From NCBI RefSeq assembly GCF_001640805.2, contig NC_066844.1, positions 17,658,640-17,722,639 on the forward strand: 64,000 bases of DNA, in the 5' to 3' direction. Of the stretch, positions 1-15,200 are shown piece after piece (the stretch's first letter is position 1; each line of letters opens with the position of its first letter). The position numbers and the translations under genes are program-made. The notes under the pieces are model-generated. The model had not been told where the DNA came from. It made no database searches and saw nothing but the letters and a program-made list of their open reading frames with translations. Source of the DNA: Lates calcarifer. Taxonomy: Eukaryota; Chordata; Actinopteri; Centropomidae.

Positions 1-116
1 TGTCAGAGCAGCAACTACATCCCAAACCGTCTCCTTTATCCTGAGAGCCTGAGCAGTAAAGATAAGTTCATCTTAAAAAATGATTTTATGGGAGTGGGCG
101 TGGAGGGAGTCCTTAC

Positions 117-284
117 CTGGAAAGCGTGGCTGGCAAAGCCCAAACCCAGCTGTCTGCACACTACCATGGCCTCCATGGTCCCCCAGTTGTCACTGCACAC
201 TGTGCCCCATGCCAAAGTGCCGTTCTTTTCCGCCAGGACCTCCACACGACCCTCATAGGGGTTACGGCCACCACTTAACCGAAG
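117..284 (-). CDS. loxl2: loxl2 exon, first half of SRCR4
   Basis: This exon encodes 56 uninterrupted codons from [17 protein letters not shown] through [20 protein letters not shown] to FASHAFQ. The donor is TTCCAG|gtaagg at 116. Only 86 bp of intron separate it from the previous exon. The rest of SRCR4 and the catalytic domain fall outside the window. Confidence 0.92.
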
Positions 285-3200
285 CTGTGGACAGAGATAG
301 ACAGATGTGTCTTGCAGTGCCATACAAATAAGATCTGTTTTTGTTTTATATGTTGGATGGAATTACTCACCCTAGTGTGGAAACCCATGGCAGGAACATT
401 ACACCTGACAGCTGCGTCTTCTTCGTGGCTGCAGCCCAGAGCGTCACGGTTGAAGTAGCACTCAGTCCAGTGACTTTTCAAACCCAGAGCACTCCACCTC
501 ATTCATGTGGACCAGCCCAATCCCTATAGGGAAACCCAAGAGGCACAATGAATATTTTCATTTCTGTTGAACACATTACTAAACTTACTACGACTAAAAT
601 GAGCTGGAGTATTCACCATGTCCATAATTGAACAAAAAATAATCATAGAAGTGTCATCTGTTTCCATTACTTGGAAGAAGAAATTTGGTCTTTGGATTAT
701 GTAATAATTTTGGGAAACACAGGCCTGTGCAGCTCACTATTCCTGAGTGAAACAGCAGTAGTTGTAATAACAAGTCTGTCCAAAGACAGATGTAAGATTT
801 CATCCTGTTTCCTAGAATTGTAATGCAAAGGAAACAAGCAGTCAGCTTTGTCAAATGAAAATGAGACACTTGAGGCTTGTTAAAAAAAAAACCCTCCCTG
901 CGTCTCTTTCTCTTTAAAAAAAAAAAAAAAAAGTCATCTGAGGGTAGCAGTGTTTCCACAATAACATGTGTGAGTACTCCCTTCACGCTAGTTTTCTTCC
1001 CATGTGACTGAACAGGAATGTCTCTAGTGATGTGATCTCTGAAACTACAATCAGTGACTGAGATGGACTGGCAGTGAGTGGAGAAAAATAAATTCACAAC
1101 AGGAAGAACACGGTGCTGTTGTAAACACACTCAACTTCCAGGTCTGACAGATGACTGTAACAGATAATAAAATACTGAACTTATCAAAGGTAGGATACAG
1201 AAAATCACTATAGGTCAAGTGCTATAACCAAAAAAAAGATTACATTGATATAGAAATACAGAAGTAAACTAATTGCATTTCCCTAGATGCACATTTTCTT
1301 TGTCTTCCATACAGGTGAAAATGGGAATCACTTTCTAGCACCACTTCAGACATTCTTGTTGAGTGACTTCAGAAAACAAACACAATCAGCTATTTCAAGT
1401 GTGCCGTCTGTGTGCGGTACCATTTTTGCATCCAGTGGCCAGCTCTTAAAAAAAGTCCCTCAAATAACCTTGTGTACTCTCCAACAAAGAATTCCTCCTC
1501 TGAAACTCATAAAGGCTGTTTTTTTTTTTCTTTGCTGGAAAATTTTGTGCAGTCTTGTGTTTTGCTGTGAGAATAAGACAGAGCAGAGGACAACTGTTCC
1601 AAGGAACATATGCTTCTTATAACGCTGAGGTATATTGCATTTCGCAGAATCAGGTTCCTTAGTGAAGGTAAAAACATTAATGTGCTACTCCATACATTCC
1701 CCAACGCCTTTATGTGCTGAGCGAAGGTCTAGACTGATTGGAGTGAGACACAAACAGGTATTGATACAGAGGCCAAAGATAAGGCGGAGGTGCAGTTCTC
1801 TGGGTTAGGTCCACACCTTTCACTTTCACAGCTGGGAGTGAGTTCGACTTGATGTTGTGCTTGGGCTTTTATTGAGTAATAGTGAAATGTCATGAAAGCT
1901 AAAAATCTGTGAACGGTGAAGTTCAACAACCCGTCACAGAGCAACTAATCTGCATGTCCCACCTTGTCCCAGTCGGGCACCAGTCAGGGCCTCTTTGGCG
2001 CTACCAAATCCCAGCTCTCGACACACGACGGTGGCAGCTCGAATGTTCCAATTGTCGTCGCACACTGTGCCCCACTCGCCGTTCTTCAACACCTCCACTC
2101 GCCCCTCACCTATCATAGCTCCACCTCTTAGACGCACCAAGGGTTGCTATGGAGACAGTCCACCAAAAACAAAAAATAGTGAAATTGTTAAAAAGAACTT
2201 TGAATTTAAGTGATTTACTTACCTGTTATATTGGATCATACTGTATACTATAATATTATGTAATGATAAAACTATATTTGGCCATCATTGTTCCTTGTTT
2301 TGCCAGTCTACGGTAAAAATAGGTGTCACCTTGGTTATAACTAAAAAATAAACAATCAACAGAGGGAATACTGATAATTTGATTCTATACTTAACAGATG
2401 TTTAGCATTCATCTATTCAAATGTTTCCAGATGCTTGACCACAGGGCCACATGATTAATATGCAGGAAATGTTGTAATCCAGAGCTTGACAGGAGTTGAT
2501 TATAGTATAATGTATCTTATGGTTACTGAACTCTGCATTTACATCAAAAGCAATTGATGTAAAGTAAGCATTATGTAATGTAATGATGCAGTAACATACT
2601 GTGTTTGCTAAGCAAATAGGTTTTGAATTGAAAGTTTATGTCTTTCTTTTAAAATTAATGATAAATCAACTGAGTCTAACTCCGAACAAACAAACATCTA
2701 TAATATGTCCAGTTTAAATCACAGAGACTAATATCAGCCATATGGTATAATAAACTGACTTGCTGAAGTGCCAGAGAGTCTGTTGAAATTTTTTCAGTTT
2801 ACAGTTGTTCTCTTCTATGCAACAGTAAACAAGTAAAAACCCAGAACAGTTTTGTGCTGCAGTTTGTATTGCATCTGGATAGATGGATTTGTTCTAGGAG
2901 TCTCTGAAAATTAGCTGAAATGATCTTGGTCTAAGGGATTAAATGTTTTCTGGAATCATTTGAGTGATAGGGTTACTAACAAATATGTTTCTATCTATTG
3001 ATCCCTAAGGGCATATTTGGCCTCTGTATCTGTATCACTGGGTACAATGCAACGACAAGAAACTACCATAACTTGAGGCCAGTGTCCAGAGATGTTGTTG
3101 TTCCAGAGATTTGGCATGATTCAGAGCACTTCCTTTCCCACCCCAAAACTCTCTGTCTTGCAGTGACGATGTTGACCACTAACTCCCTGTGCCAGTCAAG

Positions 3201-6200
3201 TACATGTAATCTGACCTACCTCCACCCTGTAGGCCTTCCTGAAGCCGGTGCTGACGCTGGGAGCAAAGGCACGTCCAGGCACACAGCTGACCACTACAGG
3301 CATGCCCTGCCCGCAGGTGCTGTTTCCCTTCAGCTCTATCTCCCTGCCGAGTTTACAATCGGGCCAGGTTGGCCTCGTTGCCTGGTGCAGTTGGACAGAG
3401 AAACCCCAGTAGTTCTTCCTTACGACGCTTGGCCAGCAATCTGAGAACACCGTAAAAATAACAGGCAACATAGGCCGCATATAGTTATTTACTGTCACAT
3501 ATAGATTATACTGTACAAACATTTATATATATCTTAATTTGTGTTAGTTTACATAACTGCCCAAACACAAATAATGACATTTTTCCGACTTTCAGGTATG
3601 AGTTCATGCCGAAACCTGCAGACTTGAATCCTGCCTGTTCAGTCTTTGTTACTTTATGTTATGTCATCATTGCATGGTAATGCTACTCAAAGATTGCTTT
3701 GAAAAATGTCCCACCGTCTGCTGGTGAGAGGATCTGACATTGAATATTTAATCTATGACCAACTGAGCTGCACTGCACTGATTCACATCAACAAAGAGGA
3801 GTTGATGACAGCGATGACAATATTTTATATCAAGTGAGTTTCTGAAATTCACAGGAATGAAAACACCTTCAGTAATCTAAGAAAACAGCAGTTTGGTTTG
3901 AAACAGTTTGAAGTAGTAGTGTTATTTCTTTTAAGTTCTTACGAGCTGTTTTATGAGATTTGTTTATTTTGTGTGAGGAATTGATTAATGCCTATCCTAT
4001 ACTGAGAAGCACAATGGTGATACTGTGGGAATACCTTAAAATTCTCATGACCCCATCAACTAAGAGTCACTGAGGAACCCAGCAACAGTGAACACTGACG
4101 CAGGTCTGAGCCTTAGAAGAGGCAGACCATGTAATGAGACCAGCATGAACTGCATTTACAACCCTCTCAGCTCTCACAGCTTATCCAGATGCTGCAAGGA
4201 GAACAAAGCTTCAGCTCCATTTGAGCACGAGAACAATTTGCAAGTTGTGTGAAATTTGATGAAATGCCAAATTTGACTGAGAGGTTTTTTTTGTTGGACT
4301 GGCATGGGCACGTTTGGTGAATAGGGCGGTCTTTTGTTGTTCCAGATAAAAGACAGATTGAATATGACCTTTCACCTGTGAAGCAGTGAACCATGTGAGC
4401 ACAGCACTGTCATATACACACACACCACAGCTTTGTGATAAACAAAAAACAAAGGGTTGTTGCTGGTTTGATTTTATATTTAATCAAAGTCACCTTCTTT
4501 GCCTTAATCTTACTAAATCATAGACATTACTACCCATGCCCACAAGATGTGAAGATCCAGTTGTAAACCATATTATACATGACCATCAGACTGAGTATTT
4601 GTTAATAAATTACGTTCTTATGTCTGTCTGGTCTTTTGACTGTGGTTGGACTGCAGTGATTCTTCTTGGAGGGCAGATAGCCAGGTTTATTCCCAAAAAA
4701 TGTTTGATTCTTGGCATTACAATCCAGACTGATCAGTTTAAGAGTTAAACATGTCATTCTCTTCCGTGCAGTCACCAGACAGAGATTAGCTCACGTGATT
4801 GTTTACTCATGTGCAGTGAACATCTGCTTCGAACTCAACTTCAGTTCCCATGTTAGCAGATAAAAATTATTAGACACAAAGTGTTCTGGGAAGTAGCTGT
4901 CTTTTGTTAGGGGCCACATATTGATCATGATATTTAAGAATGGCACCATGTTATCGCTCGTGCTCGTAGGGAAATGATTAGATGCCAAAAGAGCCACTGT
5001 TTCAGGGCGTACTGCACTTAGTTGTTTCCCAGCAAGGCCCATCCCTCATCCTCTAAGACTTCCTAAGGCAGTGTTTGGCTTCTTGTCAAGAATCTCCAGG
5101 CCCAAGTCTGTTTAATCTCAATGTGGAAAATGGAGGGGTTGACAGATGACCAGTGTAAACAAACTTAGTTATGTAACATTTCCTAACATTGGTCTGATAT
5201 GATATAACATTCATAAACAGACTAAGACTTGAAAAGCTCCTACAGGAAATGCAGTATTTTAAACACATAGAGGTGTTTGTAATTTAAAGGAATGTGTGGT
5301 GTACTTCAAATGATTCCTTTTTACATGGGTCTGAATTTAAAAGGGTTCATTCTATATGTAAAACCACTACATTCCCATAACCTAAGCTGCAATTAACTCA
5401 GCTAAAAGCTGAATGTTTATGCTAGAGTTTAACTCATGTGAAGACTTTAATCATATTTAATTGGCCTTATTTAAACCCTGCTGCTGGCCCAGCACCATTA
5501 CTCACTTGTAGGGTCGGGTATTGAAGCGTTTCACTCCGGGGAAGCCATACATGCCACAGATGACCCTGCTGTTCATCTCTGTCCACTCCTCATTACAGAT
5601 CTGTCTCCACTTGCCTCCGTCTTTCACCTCCAAAAAGCCCTCAGTGATGGGAATCCTTTTCCTTTGAGAATACGTGGCCCTGATCCTCATATCCTCCACC
5701 TGCACTGTCAAACCCTGAGACACAGAACAGAGAAAAAGTGTCATCACTGCCCGCAATACTGCAGATAATATATACAGTTCTGACCGTTGGAAGTAGATTT
5801 TAGTCCAGCTGCAGACAACTGTGCCAAACATAAACCATTCAACAGGATACAACAGCCAGTCACAGTCCTCAGGGGATGAATCCATCTAACTTCGGTGATC
5901 CCGGTGATCATCAGCAGTTTGACCGTTGTAGTGAAATGTCCTACTGGTGATCCCTTGACATTTCATTGTCCAGTACTTTGGTTCATGACCAGAAACACAA
6001 CCAATGACATTACCATCTGCCTGTACTTTGCGTTTAGTGCTAATTAGTAGCTGCTGCATGCTACCTTTCTAAACTGAGACAGTGAACATAGTAAACAATA
6101 TACATGCTTAGCATCAGCACATTGTCCAATGTGCAGGCTCACGGAGCTGCAAGAAAAGACTCGAGAAATTGAGTCAACTCTCACTATTAAAGAGAACAGA

Positions 6201-9200
6201 CAGGTCGACCTGCTGCAAAACAGTGCAATCAGACTTTGACTGGACTGTGTTACTTCAGAGTTTCAGTGACTCATGGTGTTCTGAATAATGTTTGTAAGTA
6301 AAATTAAGAAAAAAAAAAGAAAAATGGAAAGATATTGATGGTAGTTTGTAGCAAGAAAACAGATTATTCTTTCACTTGGAAATGTCCTTCATAACACCAG
6401 TAATGTCTCAAGTGATGCATCTGTTTTTCATGCTACAAATCAAACACATGGATCCACTATAAAGCCCATTGCTGAAATTTTTGTTTGTGAAATTAATGTA
6501 TTCCCATGCAAAAATATCAGCATTCCCTTGCATACTATGTCTCAATTGAGTCTTATTATTTAATTCCCTCTAAATTATATTACGTGAGGTTGCAGAGCTA
6601 TATTACATTAAACTTACCATGAAGTTTCCATAAACTATTTTTTAACAATGACATGGTGTCACTGCTGTATAAACATGGTTATATTATTAGTGAAGTGAAC
6701 ATCATCTCGAATGAATTGCCAGCTTTACAGGACATGGTTTGATTCATACTCTGGACTTCATGTGTACTGTTCCACTTGATATATTGTAAATACCGCAGTC
6801 TATGAGTCATGCAGGAAGATTGCGTTCTGAGAAATATAGTGAGAGTGTTTCAGAAAAAAAAGAAAATAAATCCCACTGTAAACTTTTAGGGACTGCACTG
6901 TTCCCACACACGCTTGAAAATACAACAAGTCGAGCTGAAGATGAAATCTCTGTTTAAACTTGTTATGTGTTGGCGAGAAGCCTCAGCCTGAATGTCTGGA
7001 ATTTTTACTCTATCATTGCTGTGTATTCTGAGTTTAGGGTGGAGATTTAAGAGCCCAAAGGGAGTTGGTGGACAGCATACATTATAGTAGAGATTTGTCA
7101 ATGCCAGCTAACAATGTTTTGACCCACCCCCACCCCATCCCAAAAAAATGCAGTAATTGGTAATTCATTTGTTCATTGGTAATTAATTCACTCATTGGTG
7201 TTTCATACTTAATAATTTATTGGTTTTACTGGATATTCACATATGAATTGAAATATATAATTGTCATTATTTTCCCTCTTGCAACAGTAGGCCAAGAAGA
7301 TGATATAAACCAGTAGAGCACAAAAGGAGAAATACCATTCTTTGTCTTGAGGAGAAGTGTGAGGGGAATCTAGGCCAAATGTCTCTTCAAAGACTTCCCA
7401 CTTTGCATCTTGAATTTCATGCGTGATAAGAGAACATAAGAGATAAGAGAGCACTGATTGGAGAAGTTAAAAAAGAAAAACATAATCCATGAAACTCTAA
7501 TTTAAATTCGAGTGGTTAAAGAGGGAGGCTGTGGTGAGCACGGCAGCTGACAGGGTTCAGGTTGGGAGAGCATCTGCGGGTGGTCCACGGTCTACTATAA
7601 AGGGCTGTAAAGCCAGCTGGTCACGAGCAGGGTCACCAATCCAGTTAGCATCATGTGTCAAGAAGAACCCTAAATCATGAAGGAATGGTAACCTTTGACC
7701 TTCAGGGCTTTATGGGAAAACAGCTACCTAATAACTCCATTGTTAATTTCCTTCCTTGAGCCAAGTCCTGCAGTTTGTTCCTGGCTGGGTGTGAGGTTAC
7801 ACTGTGGTTGCCAAAAAGAGCAAAAAACTCTGAGCTGCTTTGTGGTATGTGAATGCTGATCTCAGTAATTTCGTAACAGCCAGCTTCTTTAACTGTGCAA
7901 AAAAAAAAAAAAACAACCCAACATTCAGGCATGTCTCCCAGAAATATTAACGCTTGCCCAGAGGGTGGTTTCCTGAGATGCCGTCAGCCTGAGGGAATGC
8001 TCAAGGCTTCAGGGTGTCTGAACACTGAAGACTGCAATGCAGGAGGAGCCACGACTAAGTAAGACTGTTTCTACAGTGGCCCCAGTCCTCCCACTGACCA
8101 CAGTGGTTAGAGCGGGTAAAAACCACTCTTTCTTGAAGAGATTCCTGCTGGCCATAGCATGACAGAGTGTTTTCCGTTGGTGCCTGGCAGGATGGGAAGG
8201 TGAGGGGACGTGACCATGATCAGGGATCTGGTATTCTATCTATCTCAGCGCTGTGATTTACACTGAAAAGCAAGATGGGGATGATTTAGTAAAAAACATG
8301 TATCAACAAAAAGAAACGAAGACAAATGAAAACCATACTCATAAATCATTTAACTTAAGTACACCTGATACAGAACATGAAATCATACAGAAAAATCACA
8401 GAACCAAAGTAAAACCAGGTGCGAAGGTTAAAATACCAGACAGAACAGGGGTACGGGGTGCGTATGAAATGGGGCACTGAGAAGGGTCTGACCAGTGTTG
8501 CATTTGGCTCAGAGAGGGGAAACTGGCCGTCTGAACATGTGAGACTAAAAGAGAGAAGGATTGATACCCACAGCTGGGATCAGTCCAGGCGTCCCCCCCC
8601 CCCAAGACCCAGACCACGAGACATAAACTCAGCAAAATTCTGTTTGGCTTAGGCCCAAAATGGCCTTTTGTGAAGCCATGCAGGCAAACTACTACTATAG
8701 TGCAAAGAACATGGACCCATGATAAGCTGTCGTCATATCTGTGTAATAAAATCGGAGTTATAGCCAGCAGATGTTTAGCTTATATTAGCATAAAGATTGG
8801 CTCTGTCTAAAGGTTTGGTACAGATTTAAAAAAGAAGTTATGTTAATTTGTGAGATTTCATTGAATTTGTGAGGTGTTGGTAGGCAGATTTTTCAAATCT
8901 TTGGACAGAACCAGGGTAGCTGTTTCCCCTTGTCTCCAGTCTTTATGGTAGCTTAAACTAAAAAGCTGCTGGTGGTAGCTTCCTATTTACTATACCATCT
9001 CATCTAATTCTCGGCAAGAAAGTGAGCAAGGTTATCACCCAAAATATGGAATAATTTATTCTTTTAAGTGCAGGAAATGTGGGTGGATATCATCAGGGTC
9101 ACTGTAACCGTTTTGGCAATCACATCAGCCCAAGTCTTCCCATCCTCCAGGTCATACTGAGTTTAATTTTCAGTGGGAGATTCTTATAAGGTTGCCTCAT

Positions 9201-12200
9201 CTTACGGTTAGTCTGTGACTGTAGTACTGTAGTGATTCATTCATTCTGTGGATATTTCTAAAATACTTTTTTCCCGTTCAAATGTGTCACACATTCTTGT
9301 TCTTGTTTGCAAGTGGTGCCTGAAAAAAAAGGAAAAAAAAAGAAAACATTCTTCATTTAGCTCTATTCAGTACCGGTCTCTGAAGTAAGCTTTGACCATT
9401 ACTGAACTATTTCCAACTGGAGAGCAGCAGACTTGTTTTTCTGACCAGGACCCCTTTAGAATGTAGATGTGTGAACATGAGACTATGGTCTAGCCAGTGT
9501 CTGACTAATGCTTCCACTACTGTGCATTTCTTCCACTTTACTCAGCTCTCCAGCCCAGCTGCACGTTTATTTCACACGTGCCGCCACCCCCCTCAACCCG
9601 TCCACTGCCCTCCCCACCTTACAAAACATGGCAAGTATGAATGATAATTATGCCACAGTTCAGATGAAAAGCAAGAGAACAGCAAGGCTCTTTGAAATGA
9701 CTTTCACATCTGCCCCACCCCACTCTCTGCCTCACCGGCCCCCAGTCTGCCTGACTGACTTGACTGAGGAAGTGTGTGTGTTTGTGTGGTGAGTAGTTGT
9801 GTGCTTTGCATCTGGGATGTCCATTACAGCATGCTGCTCCCATCATGGCAATGAAAAAGAATCATTACTACAGGTAGACTAGACACACGCACGTACACAT
9901 CTCAAGCTGGACAGTCTTATAAATTACCAATATTTCATGAAAATGAAATATGTCAGAAGAGCTAGCTGGACCTGACGCCGGCATGACTTGTTATTACACA
10001 TTAATCAAAATAAAACTGTTTAATGCAGTATCAGAAGGTAATGATTTTTCTTTTTAATTTACTTCTTATCCAGAAACTGGCTGGATTAGAAGTAATTTTA
10101 AGATGAGTCTTAATGGTCTGCATTCAAATTTCCTCACATGTACTTAAAGGAATAGTTCAACAGTTTGGGGAAAATGCTTTTTTGTCTTCTTGCTTACATA
10201 ACACGATTCACGTCATGTCTCTTCATGTCTATCCTTTAAACATGAAGCTATAGCCAAGAGATGGTTAGTTTAGATTAGCGTAAAGACTGGAAGCAGGAGG
10301 AAACAGTTAGCCTGGCTCCATCCAAAGGTACAAAATCTTCCTAGAGATTACAAAACCACCTGTAAAGCTCCCCAATTAATATGTTTCATCTTGTTTGAAT
10401 TATACAAACACAGCAATATTTCACAGGGGGTCACCTGCAAGATTTTTTCTTGTCGGAAGACATTTATTCTCTGGGCTCTCATCACTGTGAGTTGGCCAGA
10501 TGACCGGCTCACACCCCAAAAAATTGTCCAGCACATAACCTTCCAATAAACCACAAGTTTCAGTTTCTACACTTCAGTATTTGAACTGATTATGTACCTA
10601 AGATATAATCTGAATATATATAATCTGTTAAAATAAACCTCAGTGGTGCTAATAGGGAGATTCTGTTACCTTTGGACAGAGCCAGGCTAGCTCTTTCCTT
10701 TTAATAACCTGGTTGTAGATTCATACGTAATAGACAGACATGACAATGATATTGATCTTATCTATCTCTGAGCAAGAAAAGTAATAATCATGTTTTCCAA
10801 AAGTCAAACTATTCCTTTAAATGTTAATGTTAGTATGTGTTGGAATATTGAAACGGCACTGTGCACCAAACTGTGAATTGGGTCTATAATTTACAGCATT
10901 ATGATAAAAACACTTAAAATGTGTGAATGGTAAATCACAAAGTCAAGCTATAAATAATAATGGTCAGGACTTTGGGCACTGTGCAGCCAAGAGGAGAACT
11001 GAGGCCACAGTGGGATCCAGCTGCTGAACATGTGGTGGATCTGTCTGCTACTCTACCCACAAGAGAGAGAAACTGGCTTAGGCCTCCTGACATGCATCAA
11101 CCCTTTCTCCCTTCGATCATTCTCCTCCTTGCAAGCCTCTTGCATACATCGTGTTGGAGGCAACTCCAACTTTGGATCAGGTTTCCTTTTGTTGTATAGC
11201 ACAGAATGTGAGGAACCAACATTCCTGAAAGGGGACACCATCGTGCCTCATGGAGAAGTGCAGCTTTTGTCCTCCAAAGAATCAAAAGGCTTTTTAAGCC
11301 ACTGCATTCTGTTATTACAACTGGCTTTAAACGTCGTCATGTTGATTCAAGATCTAAGTGTTTGGTCGAAGTAAACACACTAAATAGTCTGGTGGGCAAC
11401 CGCAGCTGCTTTTGGTGCTGATTTATTTCTTGTTCCTTCAGGAAGACAACTGAGGATGAACTCATCTAGATTTGTTTATAATGATGTATGAGGTTCTACA
11501 AACAGTAGTGGGTGATTTCTTTATATGGAAATAGCTTATTTTCTTTACCTGCATTAGTTTGTGAACAATCAAAAAGGTGCAAATAGGAGTGATTCAAGCT
11601 CACATGGGGTCAATGTATTATGCAATGATTACACAAGTACGCAGCAATTCCAGCTTTTTCGAAAACACATGCTAAAGAACATCCTGGAATAACTCCTATC
11701 AAACTTAACCATGAACCTGTAATTATCCTTAAATGACACATCACGCTCTCTCATAAACATCTAACATATACAGACTGAAATTTCAGACATCTTCTGATGA
11801 AAGAGATGAGTTCATGCCATGCCATGATCCCATGGACACTGATGGAACGTGCAGCGAGTCATTCCCACATGAACAACAGCTGAACGTGGCTGAGTTGGTA
11901 AAAAGTCTCCAATAACAGATGATAAACAGAGTTTCCTAACATCCCAGTGTTTGGTTCTGCTGACAAATGTAATCCTCCCCTACTGACTGAAAGACTTAAG
12001 CCTCTGCGAGTCGCAAACACATGTTAATAAACAAGGCAACTGTGTCTGGTTAGACGAACTTAAAAAAAAAAAAAAAAGACAAAAGAAAAACTTTGCATTG
12101 TTGTTGTTGTTGATTCCAAGCAGTGTTGTTGGAATAGGGATTAGATGCTGCATGTTCAAATAATTAACATTATTCATGACAATGATTCAGTCTCAGAGGA

Positions 12201-15200
12201 ATGTATGTATGTTCTGCTGTTGTGTTTAAAGTATTGCGTAACCAGCTGAGAAGGTTGTGCTATGCTAAGTGGTGAGAAAGGTAAGAGAGGTCAGATCAGT
12301 AACAGACAGCATTAAGACGAGCATAACTTAGACGATGCAGCAGTTAGGAGGGGTCAGAGGTTAAATCATGGCTCTGACTGGAGCTTGGACTGCTTGAGAA
12401 GAACACCAGTAAGCACTAGCAAAACGACTCTGACTTTTAACTAATTTAATACTGTGTTGTGCTTATGGGATAACACGTGCTTGATTGACTCTAAAACTCT
12501 AGACGTGCACCTCGTGACAGTGGAAGCTGCTGTTTTCATTAATGACAGGCTGATGTTTTCAGTAGACTATTATTTGTGGTCACAGCTGAACTTGCCCGAG
12601 TGAGCTTTATGGTCCTATCTTGACATGGCCCCATATATACTGTGAAGTAGTCTCACGATGTAGCCCTCACAGAAAACAAAAATAATTACTGTTTGGAGCA
12701 ACTTAAAAACTACTCATGCTTACTAAAGGAAATTGCCTGTGATAGGAGATTCTGTGACTCAAACTCAGACTGATCAGGTTAAGAGCCAAAAGGTGTGATA
12801 TTTGAAAAGCAGTGTACCTTTTTGAAAGTTTAAAAGTATTCATATAGTGGTGAAGATACTGATTTCCTCATCCTTTTGGTATTGACCTTTACTTGGACTG
12901 TAGTACACACATGGTAATGGGTAATGGGTGTTACCTCTCCAGTTTGAGCACAGAATGTCAATTCATGCTGTGAATAAACAGGACTGAAGGAACAGTGCTG
13001 CCCATTGCTTACGTCAGCTCAAGCAGGGTTAAAGAGGTGTATGGCTTTGGCCAGACCGAGGAAATATTTACAGGGTGGGGGACTGAACTGCAGTAACACC
13101 CCAGAGACCCTAAATACACAAAACAAATAGTGAACAAGAGGGTGCTGCTTATATACACGACCTGTAAAAACAAGAGCGTTGTGAATAGGGTTCAGTAGTC
13201 CATAATTAAATATTTCAATTTCTCCTTTCTTTCTATTCCTCTATTCCCATGACTCAGCATGAGAAAGATACACAAGGATTTTAGACGATCTCCTCAGGCG
13301 TGTTGTCTAAAAATTAATTCACTAAAAAACACAGTCACTGCTCTGGGTGTTGTAGAAAGAACGGCAACACAGCCAAATCTACCACCCACCATCTAGTATG
13401 GACAAACAAAAACCTCTCTATCAGTCTGGTTTTAATAAGGAAAGACTGTAAGCTAGTGTTTTTTAATAACCTGTTCTCAGACAAGCTGAAGGAATGCCTC
13501 TATCTTTCTGTCTCCCTCTCTCCAGTCACATCCACAAACCCACACTGACTTTCCATCCGGTACAGAGGCGTTCTGTGAGAGCCAGACAGGATGGTCTTCC
13601 CCTTCTCTGAGTCATCTCCAAAATCTCCCAGGCTGCAGAGTGGGGGTCTGGTGAGGGCGGGGAGAGACTAATAGGAGCCTGGCAAAGTCATTAGTGCAAA
13701 TGGTGGAGCAGACAGCTCAAAGTTATATGCCATTATTTGCTGACTGGTGGATCATTTCACTGGCCTAATGTCATGGCAGATGTGACTACCTGCATGGAAG
13801 AAATGCTGTCTCATTTTCTCCAGACATGCTGATTTATTATCCACTAGATCATAGTTTTTAATTGCTAGTTGAATCCATTTAATCATAGAGATTACAAAAC
13901 ACTGGAGCCAGTTTCAGCAACTGTTCATAAATTCTTGTTAACTTTGGCTACTTATATCGTATGTGGAGATTTACTCTTCACTACACTGAAATGGACTGCA
14001 CACGTACTAGTTTGTATGTAGGAATTAGTTGTTACTAAACATTTATGCCCCCAAACTGCCAGGTGTAACTGGTATAGTTAGATAGCTACCTTCATGAACA
14101 AATGTATGGTTAGCTTGCTAATATGTTAAGCCAGAGAGGCAATGGAATGTGGTCGATACATCTGACACTTGATTTAAATGCTGTTTAATAACGATGTAAA
14201 ATAGAATATTTGAATTACATTTCACAAAAACAAGATATACTTCAATTTATGAAACATTTTGCCAGTCACCATCAGACTAAATGACCAAATAGCACCGGTC
14301 AGGTTAGAATAATTGGCTATTTCCACACTCATTCTAAACTGTATGAAAGCTAGTAACTCTGACACACATTTCTTTATGTATGCATACAAAGTATCCATCC
14401 AGCCATCCATTATCCTTAAGGGTCACGGGGCTGGGGCCAATCACAGCTGACACTGGGCAAGAGGTGGGCTGACGTATAGAGACTACATACAAAGTAAACA
14501 TACTGTATTAACTACAAAGTCACACATACAAGAAAGTAAGGTTAATATATTTTTTGGTCTCTTAAAACTGTAATTTTTTACGATTTCTGCTACACTCATG
14601 ATGCTGCAGCTCTCAAGTTTTAATGGTGCAACCTGATTTGGGTAATCACTGGTTTGAAATTAGCTTGTAGTTACTAAGAACATAAGAAGGGCTTTATCCA
14701 AAAACTTAATGGTGGATTTACGAATAGCTGCTGCAACCAAATCTTATCCTGTAAGCAGATTTCCAAGCACCAGCGCTGGAGCAAGGGTGTAAAAGAGAAA
14801 ATGGACAATGTATATTTCATCACACAGGTTTTTGGTATTCTGTTTAGGACATGTCAAGACTGTGTTCCGATGCAGCAAAATATTGTTGCTCTTAATATGG
14901 ACAGACAGACAATTCATATACTTCACTACTCAGTCTGGAAAGTTGGCAGGATTTGACAAAAAATAGGGCACTTGGAGCTCCTTAGGAGCACCATGATAAG
15001 GTTTTTCTTTCATCCCACGCCTGTGCTCTGTTCTGTTTTTTATTGAGCTGAACATCTGTTCAGGTTACGTGTGTGTACTTGAACCATGTGTGGATGTTAC
15101 TTGAGCGCTATCAATTATGTGATCCACTGATCCCACCCAGGTGTTTAAATTAGTGTGAGTTTAGATGCCCCTATTTGCTGTAAGTGTACCGTATACATAC

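Noticed and set aside
654..1130. 158-codon minus-strand frame in a loxl2 intron
   Set aside because: It contains homopolymer-encoded runs of Phe and Lys, has no splice partners or SRCR similarity, and lies between two well-defined loxl2 exons.
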